Shown: positions 24,487-34,065, numbered from the stretch's first letter. The stretch is DNA of 64,000 bases from Bacillus sp. AFS015802 (GCF_002561455.1 NZ_NTUP01000011.1:62001-126000), one strand, 5' to 3'. Notes: generated by a model from the sequence alone, not told the origin. Program-made: numbers and translations.

Positions 24487-25620
24487 TTATTTTGTTTCGG
24501 GTTCTTGCAGCCCTCCGCCGCGAATGGTTTTTTCGTGGAACGGGAGGTTGAGTTCTTTGCTCAGTTTTTCAAGGAAGCTCAGTTCGCGCTTGGATACGAG
24601 GCAGATGACGGTTCCTTCTGCTCCCATGCGGCCGGTTCTTCCCGAACGGTGGATGTACTGCTTTGTGTCACTCGGGAAGTCGAAATGGATCACGTGTGTG
24701 ACGTCTGTGATATCAAGTCCCCGCGCGGCAACATCCGTTGTCAGAAGCATGGAAACTTTCCCTGAGCGGAAACGGTCCAGGGATTGCTTACGCTCCATCT
24801 TATTCGATTCCCCTGCGAGTACTTCGAGCTCGACTCCCTTATATTTAAGCTTTTCTTCCATTTCAGAGAGTTTTTCCAACTGATTAAAGAAGACGAGTGC
24901 TTTGATTCCTTTGAAATAAGAGATGCTTCTGAGGGCTTCCATCTTATCCCGCAGTTCACTATAGACAAAGACGTGGTCCACTTTCGGATTATCGAGATTG
25001 GCTTCCATTTTGACGATCTCGTGATTCTGCAGGAGGGATTCGGCTACCTGCTCTGTTTCATCCGATAATGTGGCGGAGAAAAATAATACCTGGCGCTCTT
25101 TCAGGGTCGATTTGATGATATCCTGCACTTCGCGGATATGCTCTGACGATATCATCAAGTCGAATTCATCGACCACGATGGTTTTCACTTCATGCATTTT
25201 CAGTTTTTTCATTTTCATCAGTTCGATCAGGCGGCCGGTTGTTCCCACAACGATATGCGGCTTTTTCTTCAGCTTCTCAACCTGCTTCTTAATGTTTGCC
25301 CCACCGATGAAGGCTGCACTTGTTACGTCAGTCCCTTTTGCCCATTTCTGGATTTCCTGATGGATCTGCATGACCAGTTCTCTTGATGGCGCCAGGATGA
25401 CGGCCTGTGCCTGTTTTCTGGATGGGTCGATGGCCTGGATGATCGGAAGTAAATATGCGAGGGTTTTTCCGGTCCCCGTCGGTGATTCACATACGACATC
25501 CTTCCCCTCCATGATAAGGGGTACGACTTTTTCTTGAACTGGTGTTAAGCCAGTAAACCCTGATTCTTCCCAGTTTTTCTGGAGGGAAGGTGTATGGAGG
25601 ATGCTTGTGATTGAATTCAT
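24487..25620 (-). CDS. yfmL: DEAD-box-type ATP-dependent RNA helicase (YfmL-like)
   Basis: 377 residues, the short core-only length of YfmL. Q motif FTGLTPVQEKVVP, motif I SPTGTGKTLAYLLP, Ia PSRELVMQIHQE, GG, TTGRLIEL, motif II VVDEFDLMI (DEFD instead of DEAD), motif III FSATLS, then DVAARGLDI and motif VI HRSGRTGRMG. No long C-terminal RNA-binding extension. YfmL in B. subtilis helps ribosome assembly and cold growth. Its ATG overlaps the stop of the upstream kinase gene by four bases, which implies coupled translation. Symbol by similarity of length and layout. Confidence 0.85.
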   Translation of the reverse strand: MNSITSILHTPSLQKNWEESGFTGLTPVQEKVVPLIMEGKDVVCESPTGTGKTLAYLLPIIQAIDPSRKQAQAVILAPSRELVMQIHQEIQKWAKGTDVTSAAFIGGANIKKQVEKLKKKPHIVVGTTGRLIELMKMKKLKMHEVKTIVVDEFDLMISSEHIREVQDIIKSTLKERQVLFFSATLSDETEQVAESLLQNHEIVKMEANLDNPKVDHVFVYSELRDKMEALRSISYFKGIKALVFFNQLEKLSEMEEKLKYKGVELEVLAGESNKMERKQSLDRFRSGKVSMLLTTDVAARGLDITDVTHVIHFDFPSDTKQYIHRSGRTGRMGAEGTVICLVSKRELSFLEKLSKELNLPFHEKTIRGGGLQEPETK

Positions 25621-26957
25621 TTCATTCGTCCTTTCTTATCGGCAAAGTCGGAAGGGGCCTCACTTTCCTCGAGGGGTAAGGTGATCCCCACTGCCGTTCC
25701 TTTTTCTTTTTCACTTTGGAAATGTATATAGCCTTTATGTCGATGGATGATTTTTTTGCATACGGCGAGACCCAGACCCGTGCCTTTTTCTTTCGTGGAG
25801 TAAAATGGCTCTCCCAGGTGCTCAATCCTTTCAGGTTCCATTCCCACACCATTATCCTTTACCGTGACATATGCTTCCGTTTCATGATCCTCCAGGATGA
25901 TGGAGACTCTCCCATCTTTGTAGGTAGGAATGGACTCCACCGCATTTTTAATGATATTGATGAAAACCTGTTTAAGCTGATTCGCTTCCCCTAATACGGT
26001 CAACGGTTTTTCAGCCAGGTTTTCATATGTAATGGACACATTATCAAGATGTGCCTGTGCTTCCATCAGCACCAGTACTTGTCTTAGGATATCATCGAGT
26101 CTCTCAAGACGGAAATGGGTTTCTTGTTGCTTTCCAAGTATGAGCATCTCCCCTGAAATCAAATCTATCCGGTCCACTTCAGAGAGCATAATCTCCAGAT
26201 GATCATGGTTAATGGTATGGGTGGTCTGCATCAATTGGATGAACCCTTTGAGAGATGTAAGCGGGTTACGGATTTCATGTGCAACGGCAGCCGCTAATTG
26301 CCCTATGACCGAGAGTTTTTCAGATGCCACAATCATTTCTTCATTTTCTTTAATATGGGTGATATCTCTTGCGATTGCAAATATCCCCGTGACATTCCGG
26401 TTCACAATGATTGGAACGAGGGAGCAGCGCAGAAATTTCTTTTTCTCATTAGGCAAATGAATCGTGGTTTCAAAATAAGAAGCTAGCCCTTTGAACGATT
26501 CGAAAAAATACCCTGTCACACGCTTCATTTCTTCTCTATCCAGGAAATTACCGAAGTTGACTTCTTTTAATTCATCATATGTCGACTCAAGTAATCCCTC
26601 AGCCTCTCCGTTGACAGCCATTACGTTACCATCCAGGCTCAATTCCAGTACTGCATCAGGGTTTTGCTCGAATAAAGAGTGATAATGTTGGTTCTTTATT
26701 TGCAGCTGTTTCTCTTTTAAAGTCAATTTTTCATTCGAGTGAATGAGTTCACGTGTCCTCCGGTAGACCAATGCAAAGAGGATCGTGCCCGTCACAAACA
26801 CAAAAAACCAGCCTTTATACCGTTGAAAATAGATATACATATTAAGGTTTTCATGAGCAAGGTCCATAGAAAAATAGTCCGACAATATAATCCATAGAAT
26901 GCCTAACAATACGTAGGTGATGGTTATTTTTAATGCGATGTCTTTTGCCTGTTTCAT
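25617..26957 (-). CDS. orphan membrane PAS-sensor histidine kinase (sporulation-kinase type)
   Basis: 446 residues. Two N-terminal membrane helices (about 9-27 and 49-66) flank a short extracytoplasmic loop; then a PAS domain (FEQNPDAVLELSLDGNVMAVNGEAEGLL) with PAC-like IFAIARDITHIKENEE; H-box AHEIRNPLTSLKGFIQLM; N-box INIIKNAVESI; G1 VKDNGVGM, F EPFYSTKEKGTGLGLAV. No response regulator gene is adjacent, so it resembles the orphan Kin kinases that feed Spo0F. It overlaps yfmL by ATGA. The extracytoplasmic part is too short for a typical ligand domain. Confidence 0.9.
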   Translation of the reverse strand: MKQAKDIALKITITYVLLGILWIILSDYFSMDLAHENLNMYIYFQRYKGWFFVFVTGTILFALVYRRTRELIHSNEKLTLKEKQLQIKNQHYHSLFEQNPDAVLELSLDGNVMAVNGEAEGLLESTYDELKEVNFGNFLDREEMKRVTGYFFESFKGLASYFETTIHLPNEKKKFLRCSLVPIIVNRNVTGIFAIARDITHIKENEEMIVASEKLSVIGQLAAAVAHEIRNPLTSLKGFIQLMQTTHTINHDHLEIMLSEVDRIDLISGEMLILGKQQETHFRLERLDDILRQVLVLMEAQAHLDNVSITYENLAEKPLTVLGEANQLKQVFINIIKNAVESIPTYKDGRVSIILEDHETEAYVTVKDNGVGMEPERIEHLGEPFYSTKEKGTGLGLAVCKKIIHRHKGYIHFQSEKEKGTAVGITLPLEESEAPSDFADKKGRMK

Positions 26958-27021
26958 TCCGGAATGTTCACCTGCATTCAGATAGTCTTCCTCCTATGGT
27001 TTCACATTTCTTACCAATTTA

Positions 27022-28224
27022 TCAATAATCTTTCCCCTTCTTCTCCCCTTTTAGGAACAAGGTGGATAAGGGATAGATTCCCACACTCTGTATCAGGAGT
27101 GAAAGCATGATGACTCCGAACGTCAAGGAGTGCAGAAGAAAGGGGCCTTGGTCGTCTAAACCCAATAATAAAGCAACAGACATCGTACCTTTAATCCCCG
27201 ACCAGGTTAAGATGAATACTTCCTTCCATCCATATGTCTTTCTCCATGTATCCTTCATTTTGACAACACCAATAATAATAACATAGCGAACGAATAATGA
27301 GAGAACAAATAGCAGGAAGATCCATCCGGTTAAAGAGAAAGATAAATATCGTGTCGTCTGGATGCCGATCAATAAGAATAAAAAGGTCAGGATGGTCGGT
27401 TCAATGACCGTCCAAAACCCATCCAGATCCTTCCTGAAGTGATTTTCCTTTATCGTTTTTCCGTATTCATAAGAAAGCAGGATTCCTGAAGATACAGTGG
27501 CAAGGACACCTGAAACCCCCAATTCCTCTCCTATATAAAAGGTTCCATATGCAAGGATGATACTAAGCATGATCTGATATCTCGAATCCGTCGTGAAATG
27601 AATGGCTTTACTCGCAATCCATCCCAGCGTCACACCCAGTACGATCCCCCCTACTGACACCAGCAGGAATTCCCCCATGAAAGATGAAACGGAAAATTTC
27701 TCCCCGCCAAAGTAGATTCCGGCTACCACCGTAAAGAGAACGATGCTTGTGCCATCATTGATCATCGATTCCCCCTCCACTACATCGGCTATGTCCTGTC
27801 TATTTGAAGACTCTTTCAAAACCGAGACCACAGAAACTGGATCCGTTGGAGTTAAGATTGCAGCAATCAGTAAAGCTTCTGTGTAGGTCATGGGGATCCA
27901 TGGATGTAAACAATAGTACATGAGAAGGCTCAGCAGCAATGTAGTGATGACAATCCCTACCGTACTCAGGAGAGTGATGATCCCAGCATGCTTCTTTAGG
28001 GCCTTTGCCGGGAATTGATATGCGGATATAAATAAAAGAGCAGGGAGAAACCATTGAAAAATAATATCTTTCGTCAGGGTGACATCAGAAAATGCCGGAA
28101 CGAACGAGAGACCGATCCCAACGAGAAGCAACACAACAGGAACAGGAACGTTCTTCTTCTTTTTATCAAAGGTAAAGACACTATAACCAATCATAAGCAG
28201 GAATAAAATATGTATAGGTTCGAT
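27022..28224 (-). CDS. CPA1-family Na+/H+ antiporter, probable AUC start
   Basis: About 400 residues with 12 or so membrane segments. Hallmarks: FLPALLFISAYQF, AAILTPTDPVSVVSVLKE, VVEGESMINDGTSIVLF (the essential ND pair), GVSGVLATVSSGILLSY and LTWSGIKGTMSVALLLGL. The first ATG (28194) has no ribosome site and would cut TM1 in half. Ten codons upstream an ATC codon (28224) lies eight bases after GGAGG, directly behind an in-frame TGA, and adds EPIHILFLL, completing TM1. AUC initiation is rare, so the start is flagged. Exports Na+ or K+ in exchange for protons. Confidence 0.82.
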   Translation of the reverse strand: MEPIHILFLLMIGYSVFTFDKKKKNVPVPVVLLLVGIGLSFVPAFSDVTLTKDIIFQWFLPALLFISAYQFPAKALKKHAGIITLLSTVGIVITTLLLSLLMYYCLHPWIPMTYTEALLIAAILTPTDPVSVVSVLKESSNRQDIADVVEGESMINDGTSIVLFTVVAGIYFGGEKFSVSSFMGEFLLVSVGGIVLGVTLGWIASKAIHFTTDSRYQIMLSIILAYGTFYIGEELGVSGVLATVSSGILLSYEYGKTIKENHFRKDLDGFWTVIEPTILTFLFLLIGIQTTRYLSFSLTGWIFLLFVLSLFVRYVIIIGVVKMKDTWRKTYGWKEVFILTWSGIKGTMSVALLLGLDDQGPFLLHSLTFGVIMLSLLIQSVGIYPLSTLFLKGEKKGKDY

Positions 28225-28378
28225 GGTTCACACCTCCATTTACAAGTTACTATTTCCACTCATCTTATTTTACTAAACTTCCCTCCCAACCTTCTTCCTA
28301 TTTTTTCAAAATCGCGTTTATTCTTTTATAAGGATGGTAAAAAGAGAGTAGCAAGGATAGTGAAAGCAGGTGATGCGA

Positions 28379-28687
28379 ATGTTAAGTATGATGTACGGCA
28401 GCAAACCATTCAGCAAAAGCGGCACGATTACCCTTCCCCACAAATGGAGACAAAAATTCGGGCTGTTGCCCGGAAAGCTTGCGGAGCTCGTTTATCAAAA
28501 CGATTGCCTCTATATTATGCAAGCCTCAAAGGACTCCACCCATAACAAACGCTATATCTCAGAAAAAGGGACCGTCCATATACCAAAGGAACTACGGGAA
28601 GAAATGGGGATGACTTCCCAATCCTCCTACTCCCTACACATCAATGAAAAAGAGAATTGTTTCATGCTGACCCGGGAGAAAGAATGA
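28379..28687 (+). CDS. tandem AbrB/SpoVT-like DNA-binding protein
   Basis: 102 residues holding two copies of the swapped-hairpin AbrB/MazE motif in one chain: SKSGTITLPHKWRQKFGLLPGKLAELVYQNDCLYIM (about 13-48, shown here in outline: SKSGTITLP then LYIM) and SEKGTVHIPKELREEMGM ... CFML near the C-terminus. AbrB-like proteins normally dimerise to form one barrel; here both halves may fold together. Start chosen at the ATG with AGG eight bases upstream; GTG at 28370 is possible. It could be a transition-state-type regulator or an antitoxin; no toxin gene is next to it. A 12-mer-containing terminator follows. Confidence 0.75.
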   Translation: MLSMMYGSKPFSKSGTITLPHKWRQKFGLLPGKLAELVYQNDCLYIMQASKDSTHNKRYISEKGTVHIPKELREEMGMTSQSSYSLHINEKENCFMLTREKE

Positions 28688-28690
28688 AAC

Positions 28691-28734
28691 AAGGTCCGTC
28701 CCTCGCCGCTTTAAAGCGATGAGGGACGGACCTT
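28691..28734. terminator. bidirectional terminator from inverted GGTCCGTCCCTC copies
   Basis: AAGGTCCGTCCCTCGC and its inverted copy (exact 12-mers at 28693-28704 and 28721-28732) form a stem around CGCTTTAAAGCG-like bases. The minus-strand arm encodes the last residues of ThrB (KVRPSS), so the repeat has been absorbed into that gene's 3' end. Confidence 0.88.
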
Positions 28735-29646
28735 TGGTTGTTGGAGAGTGATGCTGCTGCCGGACTTGGCAATGGATAGTTTACGGACGTCCATGGATGG
28801 GAAGGATTGTTCGATCTGACGGAATAGCCATTCGCTTGCTTCCCGTTCCACGAAGCAGGCAATCGTCGGACCGGCACCGCTTAATGCGACACCGAATGCA
28901 CCGAATCGGTCCGCCACTTTTTCTACTGCATCATAATGGGGCAGCAGCTTCCTTCGGTGAGGCTGATGATAACGATCCCGCTTCATCATCTTACCGACCA
29001 TTTCCCAATCCCCGGTCAAAAATGCCGCCACTAATACATTGGATATCGCTCCAGCCCCTACGGATTCTGCAAATGAATGAGTGGACGGCAGGACATTTCT
29101 CGAATCTGATGTTTTCAGCTCCGCTTTCGGGATGACACATACTACATCGATCGGAAGGTCAGGGACCGTTATGAGGTTGACGCCCTTTTCATGCTGACAG
29201 CTGACGATGAATCCTCCGTAAAGCGACGCCCCGACATTATCGGGATGCCCTTCAAACCGATTGGCAAGTTCAAGTTTCTTCTCCTGAGTCAGGTTGAGGC
29301 CGCATAAGACATTGGCGAGCTCGATCCCTGCCACGACGGCTGCTGCACTGGAGCCGAGGCCCCTCGTCAACGGAATATCACTTGATACATACAAATGACA
29401 TGGAGCCGGCTTCTTTCCATATTCCTCCCCCACTTCCTTTGCCACCTCTACAATGAAATGGGACTCATCAGCCGGAAAGACCTCAAGGGCCGAGGAGAGA
29501 GGAATCACCTGCCAATCATCCGCCTCATGCGCCTCAACGGTTAAAAAGACATTCAAAGCCAAACCAAGTGAATCAAATCCGGCTCCTAAATTAGCTGTAC
29601 TTCCCGGGACGACGATTTTCCATGAGCGCGGGTCCCGGCCCTTCAT
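28711..29646 (-). CDS. thrB: homoserine kinase
   Basis: 311 residues, GHMP kinase phosphorylating homoserine in threonine synthesis. N-terminal [24 protein letters not shown] loop [19 protein letters not shown], and C-terminal [19 protein letters not shown] are intact. Its ATG overlaps the thrC stop by four bases (last gene of hom-thrC-thrB). The last residues (QPKVRPSSL) are encoded by the 12-mer terminator repeat, making the C-terminus unusual. Confidence 0.97.
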   Translation of the reverse strand: MKGRDPRSWKIVVPGSTANLGAGFDSLGLALNVFLTVEAHEADDWQVIPLSSALEVFPADESHFIVEVAKEVGEEYGKKPAPCHLYVSSDIPLTRGLGSSAAAVVAGIELANVLCGLNLTQEKKLELANRFEGHPDNVGASLYGGFIVSCQHEKGVNLITVPDLPIDVVCVIPKAELKTSDSRNVLPSTHSFAESVGAGAISNVLVAAFLTGDWEMVGKMMKRDRYHQPHRRKLLPHYDAVEKVADRFGAFGVALSGAGPTIACFVEREASEWLFRQIEQSFPSMDVRKLSIAKSGSSITLQQPKVRPSSL

Positions 29647-30704
29647 ACTCCGATCGTCCCCTTAATATAATCCTTCACCATTTCGCGGTCGTTAGGGAGC
29701 TTCACCGGTGTCACCGGGCTGCACTCCATGGCCGTGACCGGATCTTTCAGGCCATTACCCGTCAGTACCGCGACTACCCTTGACCCTTGTTTAAGCAGGC
29801 CTTTTTCTAATGACTTCTTTATCCCTGCGATGGAAGCACATGAAGCCGGCTCTGCGAAGATCCCTTCTTTTCTTGCCATGAGCTGATAGGCTTCCAGGAT
29901 TTCTTCATCCGTCACTTCATCGATATGCCCATCGGATTCCTTCAGCGCGTCGACGGCCAATGTCCAGCTAGCCGGGTTTCCGATCCGGATCGCAGTGGCA
30001 ATCGTTTCGGGTTGGGGAAAGACGCGGTCGTGAACGAGAGCCGCTGCCCCCGATGCTTCAAAACCAAACATCCGGGGAAGTGTTGAAGCGTTTCGATCTG
30101 AATACTCTTTAAAGCCTTTCCAGTAGGCTGAAATGTTCCCGGCATTTCCAACAGGGATCGCAAGTACATCCGGAGCTCCCCCCAATCCTTCTACCACTTC
30201 GAAAGCAGCCGTCTTCTGTCCTTCGAGGCGGTATGGATTCACTGAATTGACAAGAGTGACCGATTCGGTTTTGCTTAACTCACGTACAATTTCAAGTGCT
30301 TCATCAAAATTCCCGTCGATGGAAATGATCTCAGCCCCGTACATGACGGCCTGTGCCAATTTTCCTTGAGCGATCTTCCCCTCTGGAATCACGACGATGC
30401 ACTTGATCCCCGCCCTTGCTGCATATGCTGCAGCAGATGCCGAAGTATTACCGGTCGATGCACAAATGACTGTCGAGCTTCCGGATTCCACCGCCTTCGC
30501 AACTGCAAGTACCATGCCCCGGTCCTTAAAGGAGCCCGTCGGATTGGCCCCCTCTACCTTTGCGTAAAGCTCGATGCCCCATTCCTCGGATAGTGACTTC
30601 AGCTCGATCAGCGGCGTGTTCCCTTCGTTCAAGCTTAAAAGGGGAGTATCTGCATTTAATGGAAGATGTTCTCCGTACTGTGCCAGTAATCCTTTCCACC
30701 TCAT
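29643..30704 (-). CDS. thrC: threonine synthase
   Basis: 353 residues, fold-type II PLP enzyme converting O-phosphohomoserine to threonine. Opening blocks [20 protein letters not shown] and the PLP-lysine motif [11 protein letters not shown], followed by [18 protein letters not shown] and [20 protein letters not shown], are those of the short bacterial ThrC. Overlaps hom and thrB by four bases each, so the three genes are translationally coupled. Confidence 0.97.
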   Translation of the reverse strand: MRWKGLLAQYGEHLPLNADTPLLSLNEGNTPLIELKSLSEEWGIELYAKVEGANPTGSFKDRGMVLAVAKAVESGSSTVICASTGNTSASAAAYAARAGIKCIVVIPEGKIAQGKLAQAVMYGAEIISIDGNFDEALEIVRELSKTESVTLVNSVNPYRLEGQKTAAFEVVEGLGGAPDVLAIPVGNAGNISAYWKGFKEYSDRNASTLPRMFGFEASGAAALVHDRVFPQPETIATAIRIGNPASWTLAVDALKESDGHIDEVTDEEILEAYQLMARKEGIFAEPASCASIAGIKKSLEKGLLKQGSRVVAVLTGNGLKDPVTAMECSPVTPVKLPNDREMVKDYIKGTIGV

Positions 30705-31999
30705 CCTTTTTCCCCTCCTTCTACGCGATATGAGCTTTCAATTGAATGAATGGCTTCATAATCCTTCAGTTCCATGAGGATATCCTCGTAATGATCGAGT
30801 GATGCTTTGTGGGTCACCAGGACAATTTCAGCAAACTCATCGCTATCCAGCGGGTTCTGCAGTATTTTTTCGAAACTGACTCCGTGGTCCGAGAAGATCG
30901 ACGTCAGTTTGGCTAAAACGCCTACTTCGTCCTGGACGTGCAGACGCAGGAAATATTTCGAATGGATCTCATCGGGTTCTTTCAATTTTTTCGGGAACTG
31001 CGGATTTACGGCACTCTTGCCCGTGACACCCAATCTCATATTCTTCATGATTCCCACCATATCCGATACGACGGCTGTAGCCGTCGGCAGACTGCCTGCA
31101 CCCGGCCCGTAAAACATCGTTTCCCCTACCGCTTCGCCGTACACATAGACGGCGTTATATTCGTCGTGAACCGATGCAAGGGGATGCTCATTTTGCAAGA
31201 GAGTCGGCTCCACGCTCACCTCGACCTTTTCCCCTTCACGGTGAGCGTAACCAATGAGTTTCATTGTATATCCGAATTGCTCGGCATATTGGATATCGTC
31301 ACCCGTTACTTCCGTGATGCCTTTCACTTTCACATCCGCCAGATCCACGTTCATCGAGAAGCCTAATGTGGACAGGATCGCCATCTTCCTCGCTGCATCC
31401 AGGCCACCGACATCTGCCGTCGGATCCGCTTCAGCGTAACCGAGTTCCTGAGCTTCCTTTAATACATCATCGAAGGTCCGTCCCTCTTTCGTCATCTTCG
31501 TCAAAATGAAGTTGGTCGTCCCGTTGACGATCCCCATCATTTTGGTGATGCGGTCCGAGGCGAGGCCGTCTACTAAACTTCTTAAAATCGGGATGCCTCC
31601 CGCTACGCTTGCTTCGTAGAACAGGTCACAGCCGTTTTCGGAGGCTGCCCTCAGTAATTCCGGTCCGTGAAGAGCCATGAGGTCCTTGTTTGCCGTTACG
31701 ACATGCTTACCCTCGTTTAACGCATGGAGGAGATGCTCCTTCGTTGCTTCGATTCCACCCATGACCTCGACCACAATATCAATTTCAGGATCAAACAGGA
31801 CTTCCTCAGGATTTAAGGTCAATATGCTATTCTCGATTTCCAGTCCCCTATCTTTCTCTAAATCCTGAACAAGGGCTTTTTTCACCGTTACCGGGCAGCC
31901 GATTTGATGGGACAGTTTATCCTGATGATTTTCTACGATCTTCACCACTCCGGCTCCCACCGTTCCGAGTCCTAAAAGTCCGATTGAAATTGATTCCAT
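30701..31999 (-). CDS. hom: homoserine dehydrogenase
   Basis: 432 residues. NAD(P)-binding [19 protein letters not shown] at the N-terminus, catalytic part [64 protein letters not shown], and a C-terminal ACT domain ([30 protein letters not shown]) for threonine feedback. The start at 31999 follows AATGGAGGTTTTC; longer in-frame starts run into the promoter. It carries one exact copy of the GGTCCGTCCCTC 12-mer at 31475. First gene of hom-thrC-thrB. Confidence 0.97.
   Translation of the reverse strand: MESISIGLLGLGTVGAGVVKIVENHQDKLSHQIGCPVTVKKALVQDLEKDRGLEIENSILTLNPEEVLFDPEIDIVVEVMGGIEATKEHLLHALNEGKHVVTANKDLMALHGPELLRAASENGCDLFYEASVAGGIPILRSLVDGLASDRITKMMGIVNGTTNFILTKMTKEGRTFDDVLKEAQELGYAEADPTADVGGLDAARKMAILSTLGFSMNVDLADVKVKGITEVTGDDIQYAEQFGYTMKLIGYAHREGEKVEVSVEPTLLQNEHPLASVHDEYNAVYVYGEAVGETMFYGPGAGSLPTATAVVSDMVGIMKNMRLGVTGKSAVNPQFPKKLKEPDEIHSKYFLRLHVQDEVGVLAKLTSIFSDHGVSFEKILQNPLDSDEFAEIVLVTHKASLDHYEDILMELKDYEAIHSIESSYRVEGGEKG
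31475..31486. repeat. 12-mer GGTCCGTCCCTC inside hom
   Basis: Exact copy of the recurrent 12-mer; read on the coding (minus) strand it encodes part of KEGRTF. Confidence 0.8.
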
Positions 32000-32056
32000 A
32001 AGCCGAAAACCTCCATTTGTATATTTCTGATGTACATTTGTTCTTATATAGTGGAC

Positions 32057-32090
32057 ATTATAGTTGAAAAAATTACCTATTACAATAGGT
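32057..32090 (-). promoter_or_regulatory. hom promoter with overlapping palindrome
   Basis: TTGTAA (32085-32080), 17 bp, TATAAT (32062-32057). A perfect 16-bp inverted repeat, ACCTATT-AC-AATAGGT (32075-32090), covers the -35. Another perfect dyad TGTAAG-AG-CTTACA (32109-32122), cre-like except for one central base, lies 19 bp further upstream. Both look like regulator sites; a ThrR-type threonine repressor is one candidate for the first. Confidence 0.65.
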
Positions 32091-32239
32091 TTTTGTGTAT
32101 TTTCTGAATGTAAGAGCTTACAAGTATAATTGGTTATGATCGCTTTAGTTATCTCCACGAAAAATTCATGCAGGATTTGTACTTTTCAAAGATCACCTAT
32201 GATTTGTTGATCTTTCTCGGGTTTTGTGGTGCTTTTATC

Positions 32240-32370
32240 TATTATTGCGGCACTTCCCTACCCCAACTTGTAGATAATTGCGTCATTATAGTGAGTAATT
32301 GCGTCATTATTATGTTTATTGCGTCTTTTTCTCGATAATTGCGTCTTTTTACATAGTAATTGCGTATTTT
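32240..32370. repeat. phased direct repeats with core ATAATTGCGTC
   Basis: TTGCG cores at 32245, 32278, 32299, 32319, 32339 and 32360. The last five are 20-21 bp apart (two helical turns), each with A/T-rich flanks and most reading AATTGCGTCWTT. Within the 465-bp gap between hom and ilvA; nothing else gene-like is there. Confidence 0.7.
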
Positions 32371-32416
32371 TCCATTTATAGGAAAAATATCGAAACCATA
32401 TCAACTTACTATAAAC

Positions 32417-32459
32417 AGAGGACCGCCCCCAACTACTCGCATAGTTAAGAGCCGTCCCA
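32417..32459 (-). terminator. terminator of the ilv-leu operon
   Basis: Hairpin with AACTA/TAGTT inner stem and degenerate arms of the GGTCCGTCCC type (GAGGACCGCCCCC and GAGCCGTCCC). It follows the ilvA stop; the T tract is poor. Confidence 0.5.
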
Positions 32460-32464
32460 TCTTT

Positions 32465-33448
32465 TTACACGATATGATGCAGCTGTCTGGCCATTTTGGA
32501 AAGATCCCGGTACACAGGGATTTTGCTTGGATCGGCATTCCCGCCACTGATGACACAGCCGACTTTCTTGCCCTGCACGTTTACCTTTTGGCACATGGCT
32601 GCTGCTAAGGAGGCGGCTCCCGCTCCTTCGACGAGAGTTTTCTCCCGTTGAAGCATGAACATGATGCTATAGGAGATTTCTTCATCCGTCACCGTCACCA
32701 TGTCGTCTACATACTTCCGGATAATTGGAAACGTGAGCTCTCCAGGCTTTTTGACAAGAATGCCATCGGCAATGGTGTGCACATGCTCGAGGGATCCTTT
32801 GTTTCTGCCGGTGAAGAAGTTGTACGTAGCAGGCGCTCCCAGTGCCTGCACACCAACGATTTGCACCCGTGGGTTAAATGCCTTTACGGCCAGTGCCATC
32901 CCTGCGAGCAAGCCCCCTCCGCCGACAGGGACAAGGATCATGTCCAGATCACTGAGTTGCTGAAGCATTTCCAGTGCGACTGTCCCTTGCCCAGCCATCA
33001 CTTTATGATCATCAAATGCATGAACATACGTTGAGCCATTTCTGATTTTATCTTCCAGTGCTGCCCCGTAGGCCTCCTGATAGGTGTCTCCCGTGAGGAC
33101 GATTTCAGCTCCGTAATGTTTCGTTGCCGCAATTTTCGTGGAAGGTGTCCGTTTTGGCATGAAGATTTTCGACGGAACTCCGCGCAGGGAAGAAGCAAGC
33201 GCCACACCCTGTGCATGATTTCCTGCAGACGCGGCAATGATGCCCCGCCCGGCCTCTTCTTCAGACAATGACATGATTTTATTCATTGCGCCTCTTACTT
33301 TGAAAGAACCTGTTCGCTGCAGGTTCTCCATTTTCATATAGATCTCTCCACCAGTGAACGTATTCAGCGTCGATGATTGCTTTAACGGTGTTCGATGCAC
33401 CTGATGACTGATTCTTTCCATCGCTTCTACAACTTCAGTGTTATCCAT
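32465..33448 (-). CDS. ilvA: threonine dehydratase, short form without regulatory domain
   Basis: 327 residues, only the catalytic fold-type II PLP part: [10 protein letters not shown], the PLP lysine in [27 protein letters not shown], and [19 protein letters not shown]. The C-terminal ACT-like domain that gives isoleucine feedback in biosynthetic IlvA (about 420-510 residues) is missing, so by length this is a TdcB-like enzyme. Yet it is the last gene of the ilv-leu operon, its start overlapping the leuD stop by one base, so it should supply 2-oxobutanoate for isoleucine. Catabolic use of threonine is the alternative. Confidence 0.9.
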   Translation of the reverse strand: MDNTEVVEAMERISHQVHRTPLKQSSTLNTFTGGEIYMKMENLQRTGSFKVRGAMNKIMSLSEEEAGRGIIAASAGNHAQGVALASSLRGVPSKIFMPKRTPSTKIAATKHYGAEIVLTGDTYQEAYGAALEDKIRNGSTYVHAFDDHKVMAGQGTVALEMLQQLSDLDMILVPVGGGGLLAGMALAVKAFNPRVQIVGVQALGAPATYNFFTGRNKGSLEHVHTIADGILVKKPGELTFPIIRKYVDDMVTVTDEEISYSIMFMLQREKTLVEGAGAASLAAAMCQKVNVQGKKVGCVISGGNADPSKIPVYRDLSKMARQLHHIV

Positions 33449-34062
33449 TAAATTCCCAAGCCACTCACCTCATAATTTTTTTCGTATTGTTCAATATCTT
33501 TATCGTAATGCAGCGTTAAATCGATTTCATCCAGCCCCTTTAGAAGCATCGTTTTCCAGTAGGGATCGATGTCAAAGGAGACACGGAGTCCTTCTGAATC
33601 ACAAATGGTCTGATGCTCAAGGGACACTTCGATTTTATACAAATCTACCTGACTCTCATTTTTCAGAAGCGCATCGACTGTCTTCTCATCCAGTTGAATC
33701 GGCAGGATCCCATTTTTTAAGCAGTTATTATAAAAAATATCAGCGAAGCTCTTCGCAATGATCACTCGAAATCCATAGTCCTGGAGGGCCCAAGGTGCGT
33801 GCTCCCTGGAAGATCCGCAGCCGAAATTCTTTCCGCCAAGGAGGATCCCTGCGTCCTGATATTGTGGGGTATCCAATAAGAAATCATTTCTTAAGGACTC
33901 CCCATCGTCTTCAAACCGCCAATGATAAAACAGGTACTGCCCAAAGCCTTTGCGTTCGATCCTTTTTAAAAATTGTTTCGGGATGATTTGATCGGTATCT
34001 ACATTGTCTCTCCTGAGAGGAAACACTTTATCTTCCACATGATTGATCGCCATGGGATTCAC
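33448..34062 (-). CDS. leuD: 3-isopropylmalate dehydratase small subunit
   Basis: 204 residues, normal for LeuD. The swivel-domain signatures DNVDTDQIIPKQFLKRI, GILLGGKNFGCGSSREHAPWAL and IIAKSFADIFYNNCLKNGILPI are intact. Works with LeuC to isomerise 2- to 3-isopropylmalate. Three bases after leuC; start with GGAGGTG upstream. Confidence 0.98.
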   Translation of the reverse strand: MNPMAINHVEDKVFPLRRDNVDTDQIIPKQFLKRIERKGFGQYLFYHWRFEDDGESLRNDFLLDTPQYQDAGILLGGKNFGCGSSREHAPWALQDYGFRVIIAKSFADIFYNNCLKNGILPIQLDEKTVDALLKNESQVDLYKIEVSLEHQTICDSEGLRVSFDIDPYWKTMLLKGLDEIDLTLHYDKDIEQYEKNYEVSGLGI

Positions 34063-34065
34063 CTC

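Noticed and set aside
32240-32370. Regular short repeats as a CRISPR array
   Set aside because: Period is only 20-21 bp, there are no unique spacers and no cas genes.
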